Of a stretch of DNA of 64,000 nt, positions 11,481 through 23,553 are shown piece after piece. The notes below the pieces were generated by a model. That model saw only the letters and a list, made by a program, of their open reading frames with translations, made no database searches and was not told where the DNA came from. The translations under genes and the position numbers were made by a program. This DNA comes from Phymorhynchus buccinoides. Its lineage: Eukaryota; Mollusca; Gastropoda; Neogastropoda; Raphitomidae. Where the stretch lies: contig CM065690.1 of assembly GCA_017654935.2 (NCBI GenBank), forward strand, positions 16,444,703-16,508,702. The letters are read 5' to 3'. The first letter of the stretch is position 1. Each line of letters starts with the position of its first letter.

Positions 11481-12009
11481 GCTCCGATGAGTCGTGGCGA
11501 GAAGCGGTCGAAGTGTAGATGCTAACTGTCAGACACGCGCTGCGACACAGCCTCCTCGTAAGGTCACCGTGAGGTGGGCGATGGGAGGGCTGTGTGGTAC
11601 TCCGGTATTCAAGTCGTTCGGTGAACGTGTTGGTCTGGTGCTTGTTCTTGCGGTCCGGCATCAGGACCTTTTATGGGCGAAGAAATAATAGAATTAATAA
11701 TAAATAAGGACATTGTGTTTAGGATTAGAGGTTGAGGGGTGGGGGGCAGTTTTAAATTACAACGGTGATCGTTTTAATCGCATTGATTCTTTCCTTCTTC
11801 GGTTTTCTACTATCGCAGACCACGTCACTAAAAGGCTCAATAGAGGGTCCTGGTATCCAGTGACCTATATTGTGTCTTGACTGTTGTGTGAGGTAAGTAC
11901 AGCCTATTTTATGCATGTCACGAGGATATGGCACGTGAGGTCTGTTTCTCTACCCGGTTTTTTAATGGTAAATTGTCTGGAAAAAGTGGTTGAGCGGCGA
12001 AAGGTTTAA
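11481..12009. other. Unassigned sequence containing an inverted R2 repeat copy
   Basis: No gene was found. Bases 11750-11945 on the minus strand contain AGGTCACTGGATACCAG and TTTTAGTGACGTGG blocks, which match the interior of the R2 repeat at 19320-19375. The rest is unremarkable. Confidence 0.5.
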
Positions 12010-12425
12010 GACCACGTCCACCACGATTAAGTCCCACGGGTTTTTTCCCCCTTCTGGTAGCTGGTGACCCACATGGACGAATGCCCCCCATTTCAAATTG
12101 AGTGCGCTCTTAATAGGATGTTTCGTTTCAAGTGGTGAGGCAGGTGTATGGGAGTCACCTGGTCAAAAACAAGATTGTGCGGTGCGCGGAAATAAAATTG
12201 AGGAACACACGTAGGAAACCCGGGATTTTTGCACGTGAGCTTGGGGTCTTTAAGGTACACTGAACCACCACGATTAGTCCCTCGTTTTTTCCTGGTTGCG
12301 CGTGTTGGCCCACATACAAATGCCCCCGAACGGGAATCTGAGGCGGTGCTCTTTAAATGAGGTTTCGTTTTCAGTGTGGGGGGCATGGGAGGATGGGAGT
12401 CAAATCTGGTCGAACAATATTTCTT
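12010..12425. repeat. Two direct copies of a ~150-bp module also present at 18855-18995
   Basis: The blocks CCACGATTAAGTCCC, a GTTTTTTCC tract, CCCACATGGACGAATGCCCC, a GTGCTCTTAA-like block and GTTTCGTTTCAAGTG occur at 12025-12170. They recur in the same order at 12265-12425 and again inside the palindromic element at 18855-18995. This links the two loci as pieces of one mobile or amplified family. Confidence 0.65.
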
Positions 12426-12504
12426 AACCGCTTTAATGGGGAAACACTGAACCTGATTTTACACTCGTTATCTGTTGTGGCGAGGGTACGGATGTGCCAC
12501 TGGC

Positions 12505-12545
12505 CGCACTGAATAGAGAAGAGAGAGGGAGAGAGAAAAAGAGAG

Positions 12546-12597
<52 letters not shown>

Positions 12598-12963
12598 AAG
12601 AGAGAGAGAGAGCAGAAGAGAGAGAGCGAGAGAGAGAGAGAGAGAGATGGAGAGAGAGAAGAGAGAGAGAGAGAAGAGAGAGAGGAGAGAGAGGAGAGAG
12701 AGAAAGAGAGAGTGAGAGAAGAGGAGAGAAGAAAGAGAGGAGAGAGGAGGAGGAGAGAGAATGAGAAGAGTGTGATAAAGAGAGAGAGAAGAGAAGAGAA
12801 GAGAGAAAGAAGAAGAGAGAGAAGAAGGAGGAGAGAGGAGAGAGAGAGAGAGAGAAGAGGGAGGAGAGAAAGAGAGAGAGAAGAGAAGAGAAGAAGAGAG
12901 AGAGGAGAGAGAAAGAGAGAGAGAGGAGAGAGAAGAGAGAGGAGAAAGAGAGAGAGAGAAGAG

Positions 12964-13010
<47 letters not shown>

Positions 13011-13023
13011 AGAGAAGAGAGGA

Positions 13024-13058
<35 letters not shown>

Positions 13059-13212
13059 GAGAAGAAGAGAGGTGAGAGGGCGAGGGTATGGAAGTTCGGG
13101 AAGGAGAGAAGAGAAGAGAGAGAGAAGCGGAGAGGAGAAGAAGAGAGAGAGGAGAGATAGAGGAGAAAGAGAGAGGAGAGAGAGAGAGAGAGGGAGAGGA
13201 GAGAGAGAGTGG
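12505..13212. repeat. Polypurine (GA)n tract, ~700 bp
   Basis: The plus strand is almost entirely purine, with GA, GAA and GGA units and very few interruptions. Tracts of this kind can adopt intramolecular triplex structures and are assembly-prone. The Arg/Glu and Ser/Leu frames of up to about 300 codons in it are artefacts of the composition. Confidence 0.95.
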
Positions 13213-13829
13213 AGTTTTACGCCGCTGGGTCTGAATCAACACTAGGGACATTTGTAAATACAATAGGTGTGAACAATACTGAGGCAAGCCCGAGCAGTAC
13301 GAAACCAGGTGCGCAGTTCCCATTTTAAAAATTAATACGGTATATGGGGGTTTGCGGTAACGCGTCACAGCTTCGGTTAAGAAAAAACCTCATCGGCTTA
13401 TGCAAACCGCTACAATATTGTTCCTTGTCAAGGCCCCCCGCCTGTAACAATCCTCCATCCAGCCCCGACCGTCAGATTCCAAACTGGAAAACTGCCCCGC
13501 TCAAGCTGTCGGAAGGCTAACTCGGAAACGACAGACTAGAAACACCCATTACTCTTCGTTTTCCTCCCTCCCTGGTGACTCTAGCAGCCAATGTGGTCAT
13601 TTTCACCTACATAACTTTGTTGTTGTTTGCTGTTGTAATAGATTAGCGTCCGATCGGTCAGAGACCCTCTTATGGGCGGTATTAATCCTATTCACTAACT
13701 CAGTTGGGAAGGCATATTATTTGGTATATGAGTAAAAGCCTTACTCGACCTTATTACTTCCAGCTGTTTCTTGCTCCCCTATCAGTAATTCGATTTTTTC
13801 AATCCCATCACGATTCTGGTAACGATCTC
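13213..13829. other. Unassigned sequence, no gene seen
   Basis: About 600 bases of mixed composition between the GA tract and a CT tract. I found no ORF with protein-like composition and no repeat shared with other parts of the window. Confidence 0.45.
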
Positions 13830-14240
13830 TCCGTCTCTCTCTCTCTCCCTCTCTCTCTCATCTCCATTCACGCCTCTCCCCTCTTCGCTGTCTCTCGTAC
13901 CTCTCTCCGATCTTCTCTCCACCCCTCCTCCCCCCTCATCTCACATCGTTGTCACCCACTCTCCTCCTCGCTTCCCTCTCGCCCTCAACGTCCCCCTCCA
14001 TTCTCTCTCCTCTCCTCCTCCTCTCTCTCTCTCTCACTCTCTCTCCTCCTGTTTCTTCTCTCTCTCCCTCTCTCTTCCTCTCTCTCTCTCATCCTCTGTT
14101 CTCTCTCTCTCTCATCACTCTTCCTTTCTCCCATCCTCTCCCCCTTCCTCCCGTACTCCGCCTCCCAGGCTCCTCTTCCCTCCCCCTCCCTCTCTCCTCC
14201 TCTCATCTCCTCTCTTCTCATCTCTCCCTCTGGGATGTAG
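13830..14240. repeat. (CT)n-rich pyrimidine tract
   Basis: CT, CCT and CTT units make up most of the plus strand, with a few unique interruptions. The long Ser/Leu/Pro frame across it is an artefact. Confidence 0.9.
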
Positions 14241-14496
14241 TGGGGGGGGTGTGTGTTTATGGGAGGTGGGTGTTAGTGTGTTTTGTTATGATTATATTCA
14301 ATGCATTCTCTAATGTATTCATTTCATAAGTGTATGTTGAAGATACGTGAACCAGTCCTGTTGAAATGTTTGTAAGAATTGTTGGAGTGAAAGCGCGCGC
14401 ATTGAGGGTTGGCTTACAAGGAATTTTTTATGCGCTATACAAGCATTATTTAATTATTATTATAATATTCTATATAATAGTTAAATATATATATAG

Positions 14497-14528
<32 letters not shown>

Positions 14529-16582
14529 TAATATATTCTTTCCCGGGTATGCAGGCCGAATTCAGGACTGAAGAGTCTTTTCCTCAAAAGAGAAAAGAGG
14601 GAAAGTTTAATGGTGTGGTTTGTTTTTTCTTCTCAATTCGTGTACGTTTTATTATTATACTTCGACGAGGAAAGCGCATCAGTCTACCTGAAAAATCCAG
14701 TGCAACCTCTCTACAATTCCTCTCACTGGAGTAGTTGGTGTTTACTACGATTTTATGACCTCGCTCCCTTATTGAATCCTTCACAGGATCCACCAACTGG
14801 GCATAATTCCCATCCTCTTCTACTCGCTTCGAGGGCTGTAATTTTTAGAAAATGTAATTGTTTAGAACAATACTTTATTTTTGTTATTTTACCACATATT
14901 TTGTACAATTTTCTTTTCCTTTTGGAAATTAAGTGTCGGGTTTGCTTTTATGTGGACTTTCAAATCTGGTGGCAAGATGAGGATAAACCTTTCTCTTGGA
15001 GAAAGTCTTCTCTTTTCGTTTCTAGCCGCGGTTTTGGGGATGTTCACTGTGGACATGATCTTTGCAGCCGATAATGCATACTGAAGAGTCTTTCCACAGA
15101 CGAAAACAGCTGTCTTTGCCTAGGCATTGTCTATTTCCTCGCGCCCCTGGTGAGAAAAAGTAAAGCACACCATTATATTTCTTTTATTCCTTTATCAGAA
15201 GAACACAGAACAAATCGTGTAAGAGTTAAATTAAAATTATTGAGTTTTCTTTTTTAGGTTCACAACCTTGGTACGTTTATATATATGTTGTGTGTGTGTT
15301 GGTGCGCGCCGCCGCGTGCGAGCGCTTGTATGTTCATATGCATATGTACGCGCGAGCGGATGCGGAAAAAAAAAATTAATAGGAACAAAAATCTAAACAA
15401 AGAATGTTCAAAAGGCATTACAGTGAAAGCAGCGCCCCACGCGGTCCCAGAGGGCTTCTTTGTTCTATCATAACGTTGTTGCCTTCAACTCTATACGGGA
15501 CAATTCTTTCTTATTTGCCTTTATAGGGCCGTACTTGACCGGTTTATCTTGCATCATTATTGTGGAATATTGCCTGGCTATTCTGTGAACTAGGAATAAC
15601 TGAAACAGAGAGAGTAGAGAGAGAGACTAACAGTTCCGGGGAACCCCCCCCAAAACTCAAGTAACTACCTTTGAATGGATTTTGTCGACAAAAACCACAA
15701 AGCAAATGGGGGCGGATACAACGATATGTTGTTGGGAGGACGGCAAGGGCCTTAAAAAAGTTATGATGATTAGTTTCTCTTTATGGCTGGTACCCACGTG
15801 GTCGTCATATCCGCCCACAAGAGAGCGTATAGTGGCCATATTATGGAGACCGCCATCTTAGTCAGTAACTTTGTTTGAAAAATGCCAGATATCGGGAGTG
15901 CTGTTTACACACAATCTGACTACAGCAAGACAAAATTGCGCAACAAACTTCCGTTGGATGCGCAACTGCAGGTGGGGGGGGGGGGGGGGGGGGGGCATAG
16001 AGGAAAAAGTTTAAAAACCAAAGAAAGCGAGATGACAACCTCATTTGACAAGGGCAAATATTCATATGCCTGGCGCGCGCCGTGTGTTTATGTGCTGTAT
16101 ATATATATATATTGTGTGTGTGTGTGGTGTGTGTGCGTTTGCGTGTGCTGCGTGCGTATGTGCGCGTTTGTGTTGTTCTGAGCGCGGTGCCACGTTGTGG
16201 TCTCTGGGTATCGTGTGTTTGTGTTGCGTGTTTGTCTATACGTGGGTGGCGCGCTGCGATGACAAATCCTGACACCAAAGAGTTTAAGAGCCACAAAAAA
16301 GCGCCCCCCCCCCCTTGTTTTTTTTTTAAAAAAAACTAAAAAAAAAAGAGGATGTTTTTGAACAAATGTAACGCAACTAGTGGCACAACAATGCGTGCGT
16401 GCGTGCGTGCGTGCGCGTGTGTGGTGTAGGTGTGGTGTGTGTTGGTGTGTGTGTGTGTGTGTGTAATTTAGATATATTGTGTTGTGTGTGTGTGTGTGTG
16501 TGTGAGTGGTGTGTGGTGTGTGTGATAAGTGTGAGTGTGTGTGTAGTGTGTGTTTTGTGTGCGGTGCGTGTGTGTGTGTGTG

Positions 16583-16619
<37 letters not shown>

Positions 16620-17339
16620 GTTTGTGAGTGTGAAAATGCGTGTTTTGTCCTGTGTGAGTGTGTATGTGTGTGGGTGTATGTGTGCGTGCATTTGTAATGT
16701 GAGTGTGTGCATTATGTGTGTGTGAGTGTGTGGTGCTGCGTTATGTGTGTGTGTAGGCATTGGCCCTATCATATAGCCTCAATGTGGTTAAAATCTATAT
16801 CAGTTTATTTTGATAGTGTTGAACTTCCATACATTTGGCTCCTATGGCTGATTGGGTTATTTTTTTTCTTCTCTTTCCCCCTTTGTTCCTTCTAATTGTT
16901 ATGGGACTCTGGCTCTTGTCTTGTATTTCCTGGTTTTCTTTTTTGGTTGATTTCACGCACGAAAATAAATAACCATACCGTACTGTATCTTGGAAATAAT
17001 GCGGTAGTGTATTTGTGGTATTGTAAAAGTCAAAGAAATATAAACCTATTGTTTGACATTGTATTGCAACAGAACCCTTACTAATACAGTTTCTAGATCT
17101 ACGCTGACGAAGCTCCTCCGTTTTATTTTCTTTCGTTTCCCCCAATTTTCGTTCTCGTTTTTTCTTCGTTTATGTTTTTGTTTTGCCATTTTATTTTACT
17201 TTCGTTTTGTTTCTTACTAATCGGTTTTTTTACCCCCACAATTTCGTTTGCTTTCGCTCTTTACAAGTTCGTTGCGGTTTCGTTTCGCCTTCTACTACTT
17301 TCGCTTGTGCTCATTGTTTCTTACCTATGACGTAGCGGG
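14241..17339. other. Gene-poor stretch with microsatellites and homopolymers
   Basis: This holds an (AT)n run at about 14490-14525, a G homopolymer of about 20 at 15973-15995, GT-type arrays at about 16110-16175 and 16390-16755, and A/T-rich unique sequence. The longest non-repetitive frame (14610-15074 plus, 154 codons) has no recognisable motif and an unconvincing composition. No RNA gene was seen. Confidence 0.5.
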
Positions 17340-17642
17340 TCGGAACGTTTCCGAAGTCCTGGCGGGCAGGCTCTCCGCCCTGGCGATGGCCACGTGGAGG
17401 GCTTGTCCTCGTGTCGTACTGTCACGTCTGAAGAACAGCTCTTTGCCGCACGGAAGCTAACCTTTGAAGGCAATATTCCCGACTATCTTGGGCTCTATCT
17501 TTCTCCCCATAATATCTCATCAGTTCACTTTCTACCCTATCTTTGCTGAACTTATTTTCTTTCTTTTTCGTACTACCCCTAAAGTGCAGCAGAATCTTCA
17601 ACGTGATGAAGTTGGCTGCCTAAGGCGAAGAAGAAGAAGATG
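17340..17642 (+). mobile_element. Second type of (GAA)-tailed element
   Basis: A moderately GC-rich body (17340-17460) is followed by a GTGATGAAGTTGGCTGCCTA block and a tail of GAAGAAGAAGAAG at 17626-17641. The 3' half (17474-17642) is repeated at 18012-18186 with the same tail. The structure suggests a SINE-like retroposon; no tRNA-like promoter was found. Confidence 0.45.
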
Positions 17643-18630
17643 AGTGTGTAAAATGGATTAGAAACTAACATAGAAGGAGGGTTGTGGATCCTCCTGAAAG
17701 ATGGTATGGTGTGTAAAATGAATTAGAAACTAACCCTGAAGGAGGGTTGGGGATACTCCTGAAAGATGGTATGGTGTGTAAAATGAATTCGAAACCAACC
17801 TTGAAGGAGAGTTGGGGGATCCTCCTGAAAGATGGTATGGTGTGTAAAATGAATTAGAAACTAACATAGGAGGGTTGGGGGATCCTCCTGAAAGATGGTA
17901 TGGTGTGTAAAATGAATTAGAAACCAACCTTGAAGGAGGGTTGGGGGATCCTCCTGAAAGATGGTATGGTGTGTAAAATGAATTAGAAACTAACCTTGAA
18001 GGAAATACTTAAATTATTCCTGACTATCTTTGGCTCTATCTTTTCCCCATAATATCTCATCAGTTCACTTTCTACCCTATGTTTGCTGAACTTATTTTCT
18101 TTCTTTTTCGTACTACCCCTTAAAGTGCAGCAGAATCTTCATGCAACGTGATGAAGTTGGCTGCGTAAGGCGAAGAGGAAGAAGAGTGTGTAAAATGAAT
18201 TAGAAACTAACCTTGAAGGAGGGTTGTGGATCCTCCTGAAAGATGGTATGGCGTGTAAAATGAATTAGAAACTAACCTAGGAGGGTTGGGGGTCCTCCGG
18301 AAAGATGGTATGGTGTGTAAAATGAATTAGAAACCAACCTAGAAGGAGGGTTGGGGGTCCTCCTGAAAGATGGTATGGTGTGTAAAATGAATTAGAAACT
18401 AACCTTGAAGGAGGGTTGGGGGATCCTCCTGAAAGATGGTATGGTGTGTAAAATGAATTAGAAACTAACCTTGAAGGAGGGTTGGGGATCCTCCTGAAAG
18501 ATGGTATGGTGTGTAAAATGAATTAGAAACTAACCTTGAAGGAGGGTTGGGGGTCCTCCTGAAAGATGGTATGGTGTGTAAAATGAATTAGAAACTAACC
18601 TTGAAGGAGGGTTGGGGATCCTTCATAAAA
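17643..18630. repeat. 66-bp satellite in two blocks with duplicated flank
   Basis: The unit begins TGTGTAAAATGAATTAGAAA and contains GGAGGGTTGGGGGATCCTCC and GAAAGATGGTATGG. It is about 66 bases long, with some copies shortened. Block one spans 17643-17995 and block two 18187-18630. Between them lies 18012-18186, a near copy of the sequence preceding block one. The arrangement (flank plus array) is therefore itself duplicated. A unit fragment in opposite orientation lies at about 18720-18757. Confidence 0.9.
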
Positions 18631-18641
18631 ACAACAACAAC

Positions 18642-18680
<39 letters not shown>

Positions 18681-18759
18681 GTGCAGTGACCGGTTTCGAG
18701 CGTAGCTCTTCTTCTATCGAGGATCCCCAAACACTCCTCCTTCATGGTTAGTTTCTTAT

Positions 18760-19115
18760 TTAAAGACCCACCACGTCACGTGTCAAAATCACGTTTTTCA
18801 CGTGTTTTCCCTCTTATAGCTGGTAAGAAATCTTAAAGACCCACAGAGCCGGCTGGATTAAGTCCCTTGGTTTTTTCTGGGTCGATGTGGTCCGCATTTA
18901 GACTTACCTCGTATACGATCGAGGCTGCTCTTTAAAGTGATGCCTCGTTTTCAATGTGTATGGGAGCAACACTTGGTCAAAATAAGATTTTTTACCAGCT
19001 ATAAGAAGGAAAACACGTGAAATACGTGATTTTGACAGCCGGCTCTGTAGGTCTTTAAGAAATCTTCTTAGCATAAGAGGGAATGTGACACGTGACGTAG
19101 GGGTCTTTAAAAGTA
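18760..19115. mobile_element. Palindromic element with CACGTG-rich inverted arms
   Basis: The left arm (about 18760-18856) pairs with the reverse complement of about 19020-19113. Shared blocks are TAAAGACCC..CGTCACGTGTCA, CCCTCTTAT and TCTTAAAGACC.ACAGAGCCGGCT. The block with CAAAATCACGT and TTCACGTGTTTTCC occurs once in the left arm and again inverted at about 18995-19040. The spacer holds the module also found twice at 12010-12425. No coding capacity is visible. A foldback-type DNA element is the best description. Confidence 0.65.
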
Positions 19116-19184
19116 CCCAGCAGACACCACTTTGTGTTTTCGTCGTAAATGAATTAGTCATAGAAAAGCTAGCTGGGTACCCTT

Positions 19185-19430
19185 TCAACGCCAGCCATTT
19201 TTCAGCCAAAACTTTCCATTAAACTTACCTGGGTAGAGAAAAGATTTGTCTGCAGTATTGGGGATTCTTTTGTGATATGCATGAAATAGGTCATGACCTT
19301 ACCTCCCAAAATTAAGAACTTAAGGTCACTGGATACCAGACCCTCATTTGATGCCTTTCAGTGACATGGGTGTCAAATCATTGTGGTGCCAAGAGGCGAC
19401 AGTGACGATGAAAGGGTTTTAATGGTGGTT
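19185..19430 (+). repeat. Dispersed repeat family R2, copy 3
   Basis: The order of blocks is the same as at 2865-3118: CCTTTCAACGCCAGCC, TTACCTGGGTAGAGAA, CTGCAGTATTG, CACTGGATACCAGACCC, TTGTGGTGCCAAG. It follows directly on the palindromic element at 18760-19115, whereas copy 1 follows a different foldback element. Confidence 0.7.
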
Positions 19431-19630
19431 CAATTTTGTTCACACTGTACAATACCTTACTTTAATAGATACAGTCTCAACGAGCTATTGTGGCCTCAAA
19501 AAAGAGAACTCCAGCGAAACATTTCTAGAGAGGTATTATAATGAAATCCCATTGTACCAAGTAACCCACTCGTCTGAACAGATAATATTACGAAGATTTT
19601 ATAACCAGATAATACAACCATTCTTTCTTG

Positions 19631-22600
19631 GCTGAAGACAGAAGGCACTATCATATACGGAATTAAGAAGGTTGAAGACAGAAGGTACTACCATATACGG
19701 AGCTAAGAAGGCTGAGGATAGACGGTACTACCATATACGGAACTAAGAAGGCTGGGGACAGAAGGTATTACCATATACGGAACTAAGAAGGCTGAGGATA
19801 GACGGTACTACCATATACGGAACTAAGAAGGCTGAGGATAGACGGTACTACCATATACGGAACTAAGAAGGCTGGGGACAGAAGGTATTACCATATACGG
19901 AACTAAGAAGGCTGAGGACAGAAGGTACTACCATATACGGAACTAAGAAGGCTGGGGACAGAAGGTATTACCATATACGGAGCTAAGAAGGCTGAGGACA
20001 GAAGGTACTACCATATACGGAACTAAGAAGGCTGGGGACAGAAGGTATTACCATATACGGAACTAAGAAGGCTGAGGATAGACGGTACTACCATATACGG
20101 AACTAAGAAGGCTGAGGACAGAAGGTACTACCATATACGGAACTAAGAAGGCTGGGGACAGAAGGTACTACCATATACGGAACTAAGAAGGCTGGGGACA
20201 GAAGGTACTACCATATACGGAACTAAGAAGGCTGGGGACAGAAGGTATTACCATATACGGAGCTAAGAAGGCTGAGGACAGACGGTACTACCATATACGG
20301 AACTAAGAAGGCTGAGGACAGACGGTACTACCATATACGGAACTAAGAAGGCTGAGGACAGAAGGTACTACCATATACGGAACTAAGAAGGCTGAGGACA
20401 GAAGGTACTACCATATACGGAACTAAGAAGGCTGAAGACAGAAGGTACTACCATATACGGAACTAAGAAGGCTGAAGACAGAAGGTACTACCATATACGG
20501 AACTAAGAAGGCTGAGGACAGACGGTACTACCATATACGGAGCTAAGAAGGCTGAGGACAGAAGGTATTACCATATACGGAACTAAGAAGGCTGAGGACA
20601 GAAGGTACTACCATATACGGAGCTAAGAAGGCTGAGGACAGAAGGTATTACCATATACGGAACTAAGAAGGCTGAGGACAGAAGGTATTACCATATACGG
20701 AACTAAGAAGGCTGAGGACAGAAGGTACTACCATATACGGAACTAAGAAGGCTGAAGACAGAAGGTACTACCATATACGGAACTAAGAAGGCTGAGGACA
20801 GAAGGTACTACCATATACGGAACTAAGAAGGCTGAGGACAGAAGGTACTACCATATACGGAGCTAAGAAGGCTAGGGACAGAAGGTACTACCATATACGG
20901 AGCTAAGAAGGCTGGGGACAGAAGGTATTACCATATACGGAGCTAAGAAGGCTGGGGACAGAAGGTATTACCATATACGGAGCTAAGAAGGCTGGGGACA
21001 GAAGGTATTACCATATACGGAACTAAGAAGGCTGGGGACAGAAGGTACTACCATATACGGAACTAAGAAGGCTGGGGACAGAAGGTACTACCATATACGG
21101 AAGCTAAGAAGGCTGGGGACAGAAGGTACTACCATATACGGAGCTAAGAAGGCTGGGGACAGAAGGTACTACCATATACGGAACTAAGAAGGCTGGGGAC
21201 AGAAGGTACTACCATATACGGAGCTAAGAAGGCTGGGGACAGAAGGTACTACCATATACGGAGCTGAGAAGGCTGGGGACAGAAGGTACTACCATATACG
21301 GAAGTAAGAAGGCTGAAGACAAAAGGTATTACCATATACGGAAGTAAGAAGGCTGAAGACAGAAGGTATTACCATATACGGAGCTAAGAAGGCTGGGGAC
21401 AGAAGGTACTACCATATACGGAACTAAGAAGGCTGAAGACAGAAGGTACTACCATATACGGAACTAAGAAGGCTGAAGACAGAAGGTACTACCATATACG
21501 GAAGGCTAAGAAGAAGGCTGAAGACAAAAGGTATTACCATATACGGAAGTAAGAAGGCTGAAGACAGAAGGTATTACCATATACGGAGCTAAGAAGGCTG
21601 GGGACAGAAGGTATTACCATATACGGAACTAAGAAGGCTGAAGACAGAAGGTATTACCATATACGGAGCTAAGAAGGCTGGGGACAGAAGGTATTACCAT
21701 ATACGGAACTAAGAAGGCTGAAGACAGAAGGTATTACCATATACGGAGCTAAGAAGGCTGAAGACAGAAGGTATTACCATATACGGAACTAAGAAGGCTG
21801 AAGACAGAAGGTATTACCATATACGGAGCTAAGAAGGCTGGGGACAGAAGGTACTACCATATACGGAACTAAGAAGGCTGGGGACAGAAGGTACTACCAT
21901 ATACGGAGCTAAGAAGGCTGGGGACAGAAGGTATTACCATATACGGAACTAAGAAGGCTGAAGACAGAAGGTATTACCATATACGGAACTAAGAAGGCTG
22001 GGGACAGAAGGTATTACCATATACGGAACTAAGAAGGCTGAAGACAGAAGGTATTACCATATACGGAACTAAGAAGGCTGGGGACAGAAGGTATTACCAT
22101 ATACGGAACTAAGAAGGCTGAAGACAGAAGGTATTACCATATACGGAACTAAGAAGGCTGAAGACAGAAGGTACTACCATATACGGAACTAAGAAGGCTG
22201 AAGACAGAAGGTACTACCATATACGGAACTAAGAAGGCTGGGGACAGAAGGTACTACCATATACGGAGCTAAGAAGGCTGGGGACAGAAGGTACTACCAT
22301 ATACGGAACTAAGAAGGCTGAAGACAGAAGGTACTACCATATACGGAACTAAGAAGGCTGGGGACAGAAGGTATTACCATATACGGAACTAAGAAGGCTG
22401 GGGACAGAAGGTACTACCATATACGGAGCTAAGAAGGCTGAGGACAGAAGGTACTACCATATACGGAACTAAGAAGGCTGAAGACAGACGGTATTACCAT
22501 ATACGGAACTAAGAAGGCTGAAGACAGAAGGTATTACCATATACGGAACTAAGAAGGCTGAAGACAGAAGGTACTACCATATACGGAACTAAGAAGGCTG

Positions 22601-23120
22601 AAGACAGAAGGTATTACCATATACGGAACTAAGAAGGCTGAAGACAGAAGGTATTACCATATACGGAACTAAGAAGGCTGAAGACAGAAGGTACTACCAT
22701 ATACGGAACTAAGAAGGCTGAAGACAGAAGGTACTACCATATACGGAACTAAGAAGGCTGGGGACAGAAGGTACTACCATATACGGAACTAAGAACGCTG
22801 AAGACAGAAGGTACTACCATATACGGAACTAAGAAGGCTGAAGACAGAATGTACTACCATATACGGAACTAAGAAGGCTGAAGACAGACGGTACTACCAT
22901 ATACGGAACTAAGAACGCTGAAGACAGACGGTACTACCATATACGGAGCTAAGAAGGCTAGGGACAGAAGGTACTACCATATACGGAGCTAAGAAGGCTG
23001 GGGACAGAAGGTACTACCATATACGGAGCTAAGAAGGCTGGGGACAGAAGGTACTACCATATACGGAGCTGAGAAGGCTGGGGACAGAAGGTACTACCAT
23101 ATACGGAGCTAAGAAGGCTG
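19631..23120. repeat. 40-bp satellite array, about 87 copies
   Basis: The 40-base unit is GAAGGTACTACCATATACGG followed by AACTAAGAAGGCTGAGGACA. Most copies differ only at a few fixed sites (A/G in AACT or AGCT, GAGG/GGGG/GAAG, C/T in TACTA, A/C in GAAGG). A few units have 1-6 base insertions, for example near 21100 and 21505. Stops occur in the frames, so it is not coding. It lies downstream of the synaptotagmin exon on that gene's strand, so it is probably intronic if the gene continues leftwards. Confidence 0.97.
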
Positions 23121-23319
23121 GGGGTACCTTTTGGTCTCCACCGGAGAAAGAAAGAAAGACCGTACGCTCTGGCATATAACCAACAAAATATTCCAGAATG
23201 AATGAAAGGTTGGGTTTAGCTGTCCGCTCGGCTACAAAGAGCACACGTGGGACGAACCATCAAGCAACCACCGCAACCATCATTCGGTGATGGGAGCAGA
23301 TCCTGAAGGTACTGTAATA

Positions 23320-23496
23320 CAATGGAACCTCCCTAATAAGACCTTCAAAAATCATTCAAAATGAGGTCTTATAAGGGAGGGGGTCTTAACAGGGAGGGGA
23401 TTTTAATACTTACAAAGAAGGGCAATGTCTCAGAGAAGTGGGTCTTATGTGGGAGGGAGTCTCATAATGGGAGGTCTTATAAGGGCGGTTCCACCG
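23320..23496. mobile_element. Pogo-like MITE with ~24-bp TIRs and TA flanks
   Basis: The left end CAATGGAACCTCCCTAATAA and the reverse complement of the right end, CGGTGGAACCGCCCTTATAA, are inverted repeats that continue through GACC. A TA dinucleotide flanks each end (23318-23319 and 23497-23498). GTGGAACC-type termini with TA duplication are found in pogo/Tc1-mariner-like MITEs. The interior is non-coding. It sits 57 bases beyond the donor of the synaptotagmin exon. Confidence 0.75.
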
Positions 23497-23553
23497 TACC
23501 AGGTTTACTGCAACAGGTGAACACGAAATGCCCCCCAGTCCGCATCCTTTTAC

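Noticed and set aside
12433..13368. 311-codon Ser/Leu protein and Arg/Glu proteins on the other strand
   Set aside because: Translation of a polypurine/polypyrimidine tract; no protein-like sequence outside the repeat.
19631..23120. CRISPR array
   Set aside because: Units are contiguous with no variable spacers, in a eukaryotic genome. The same holds for the 66-bp, 53-bp and 30-bp arrays.
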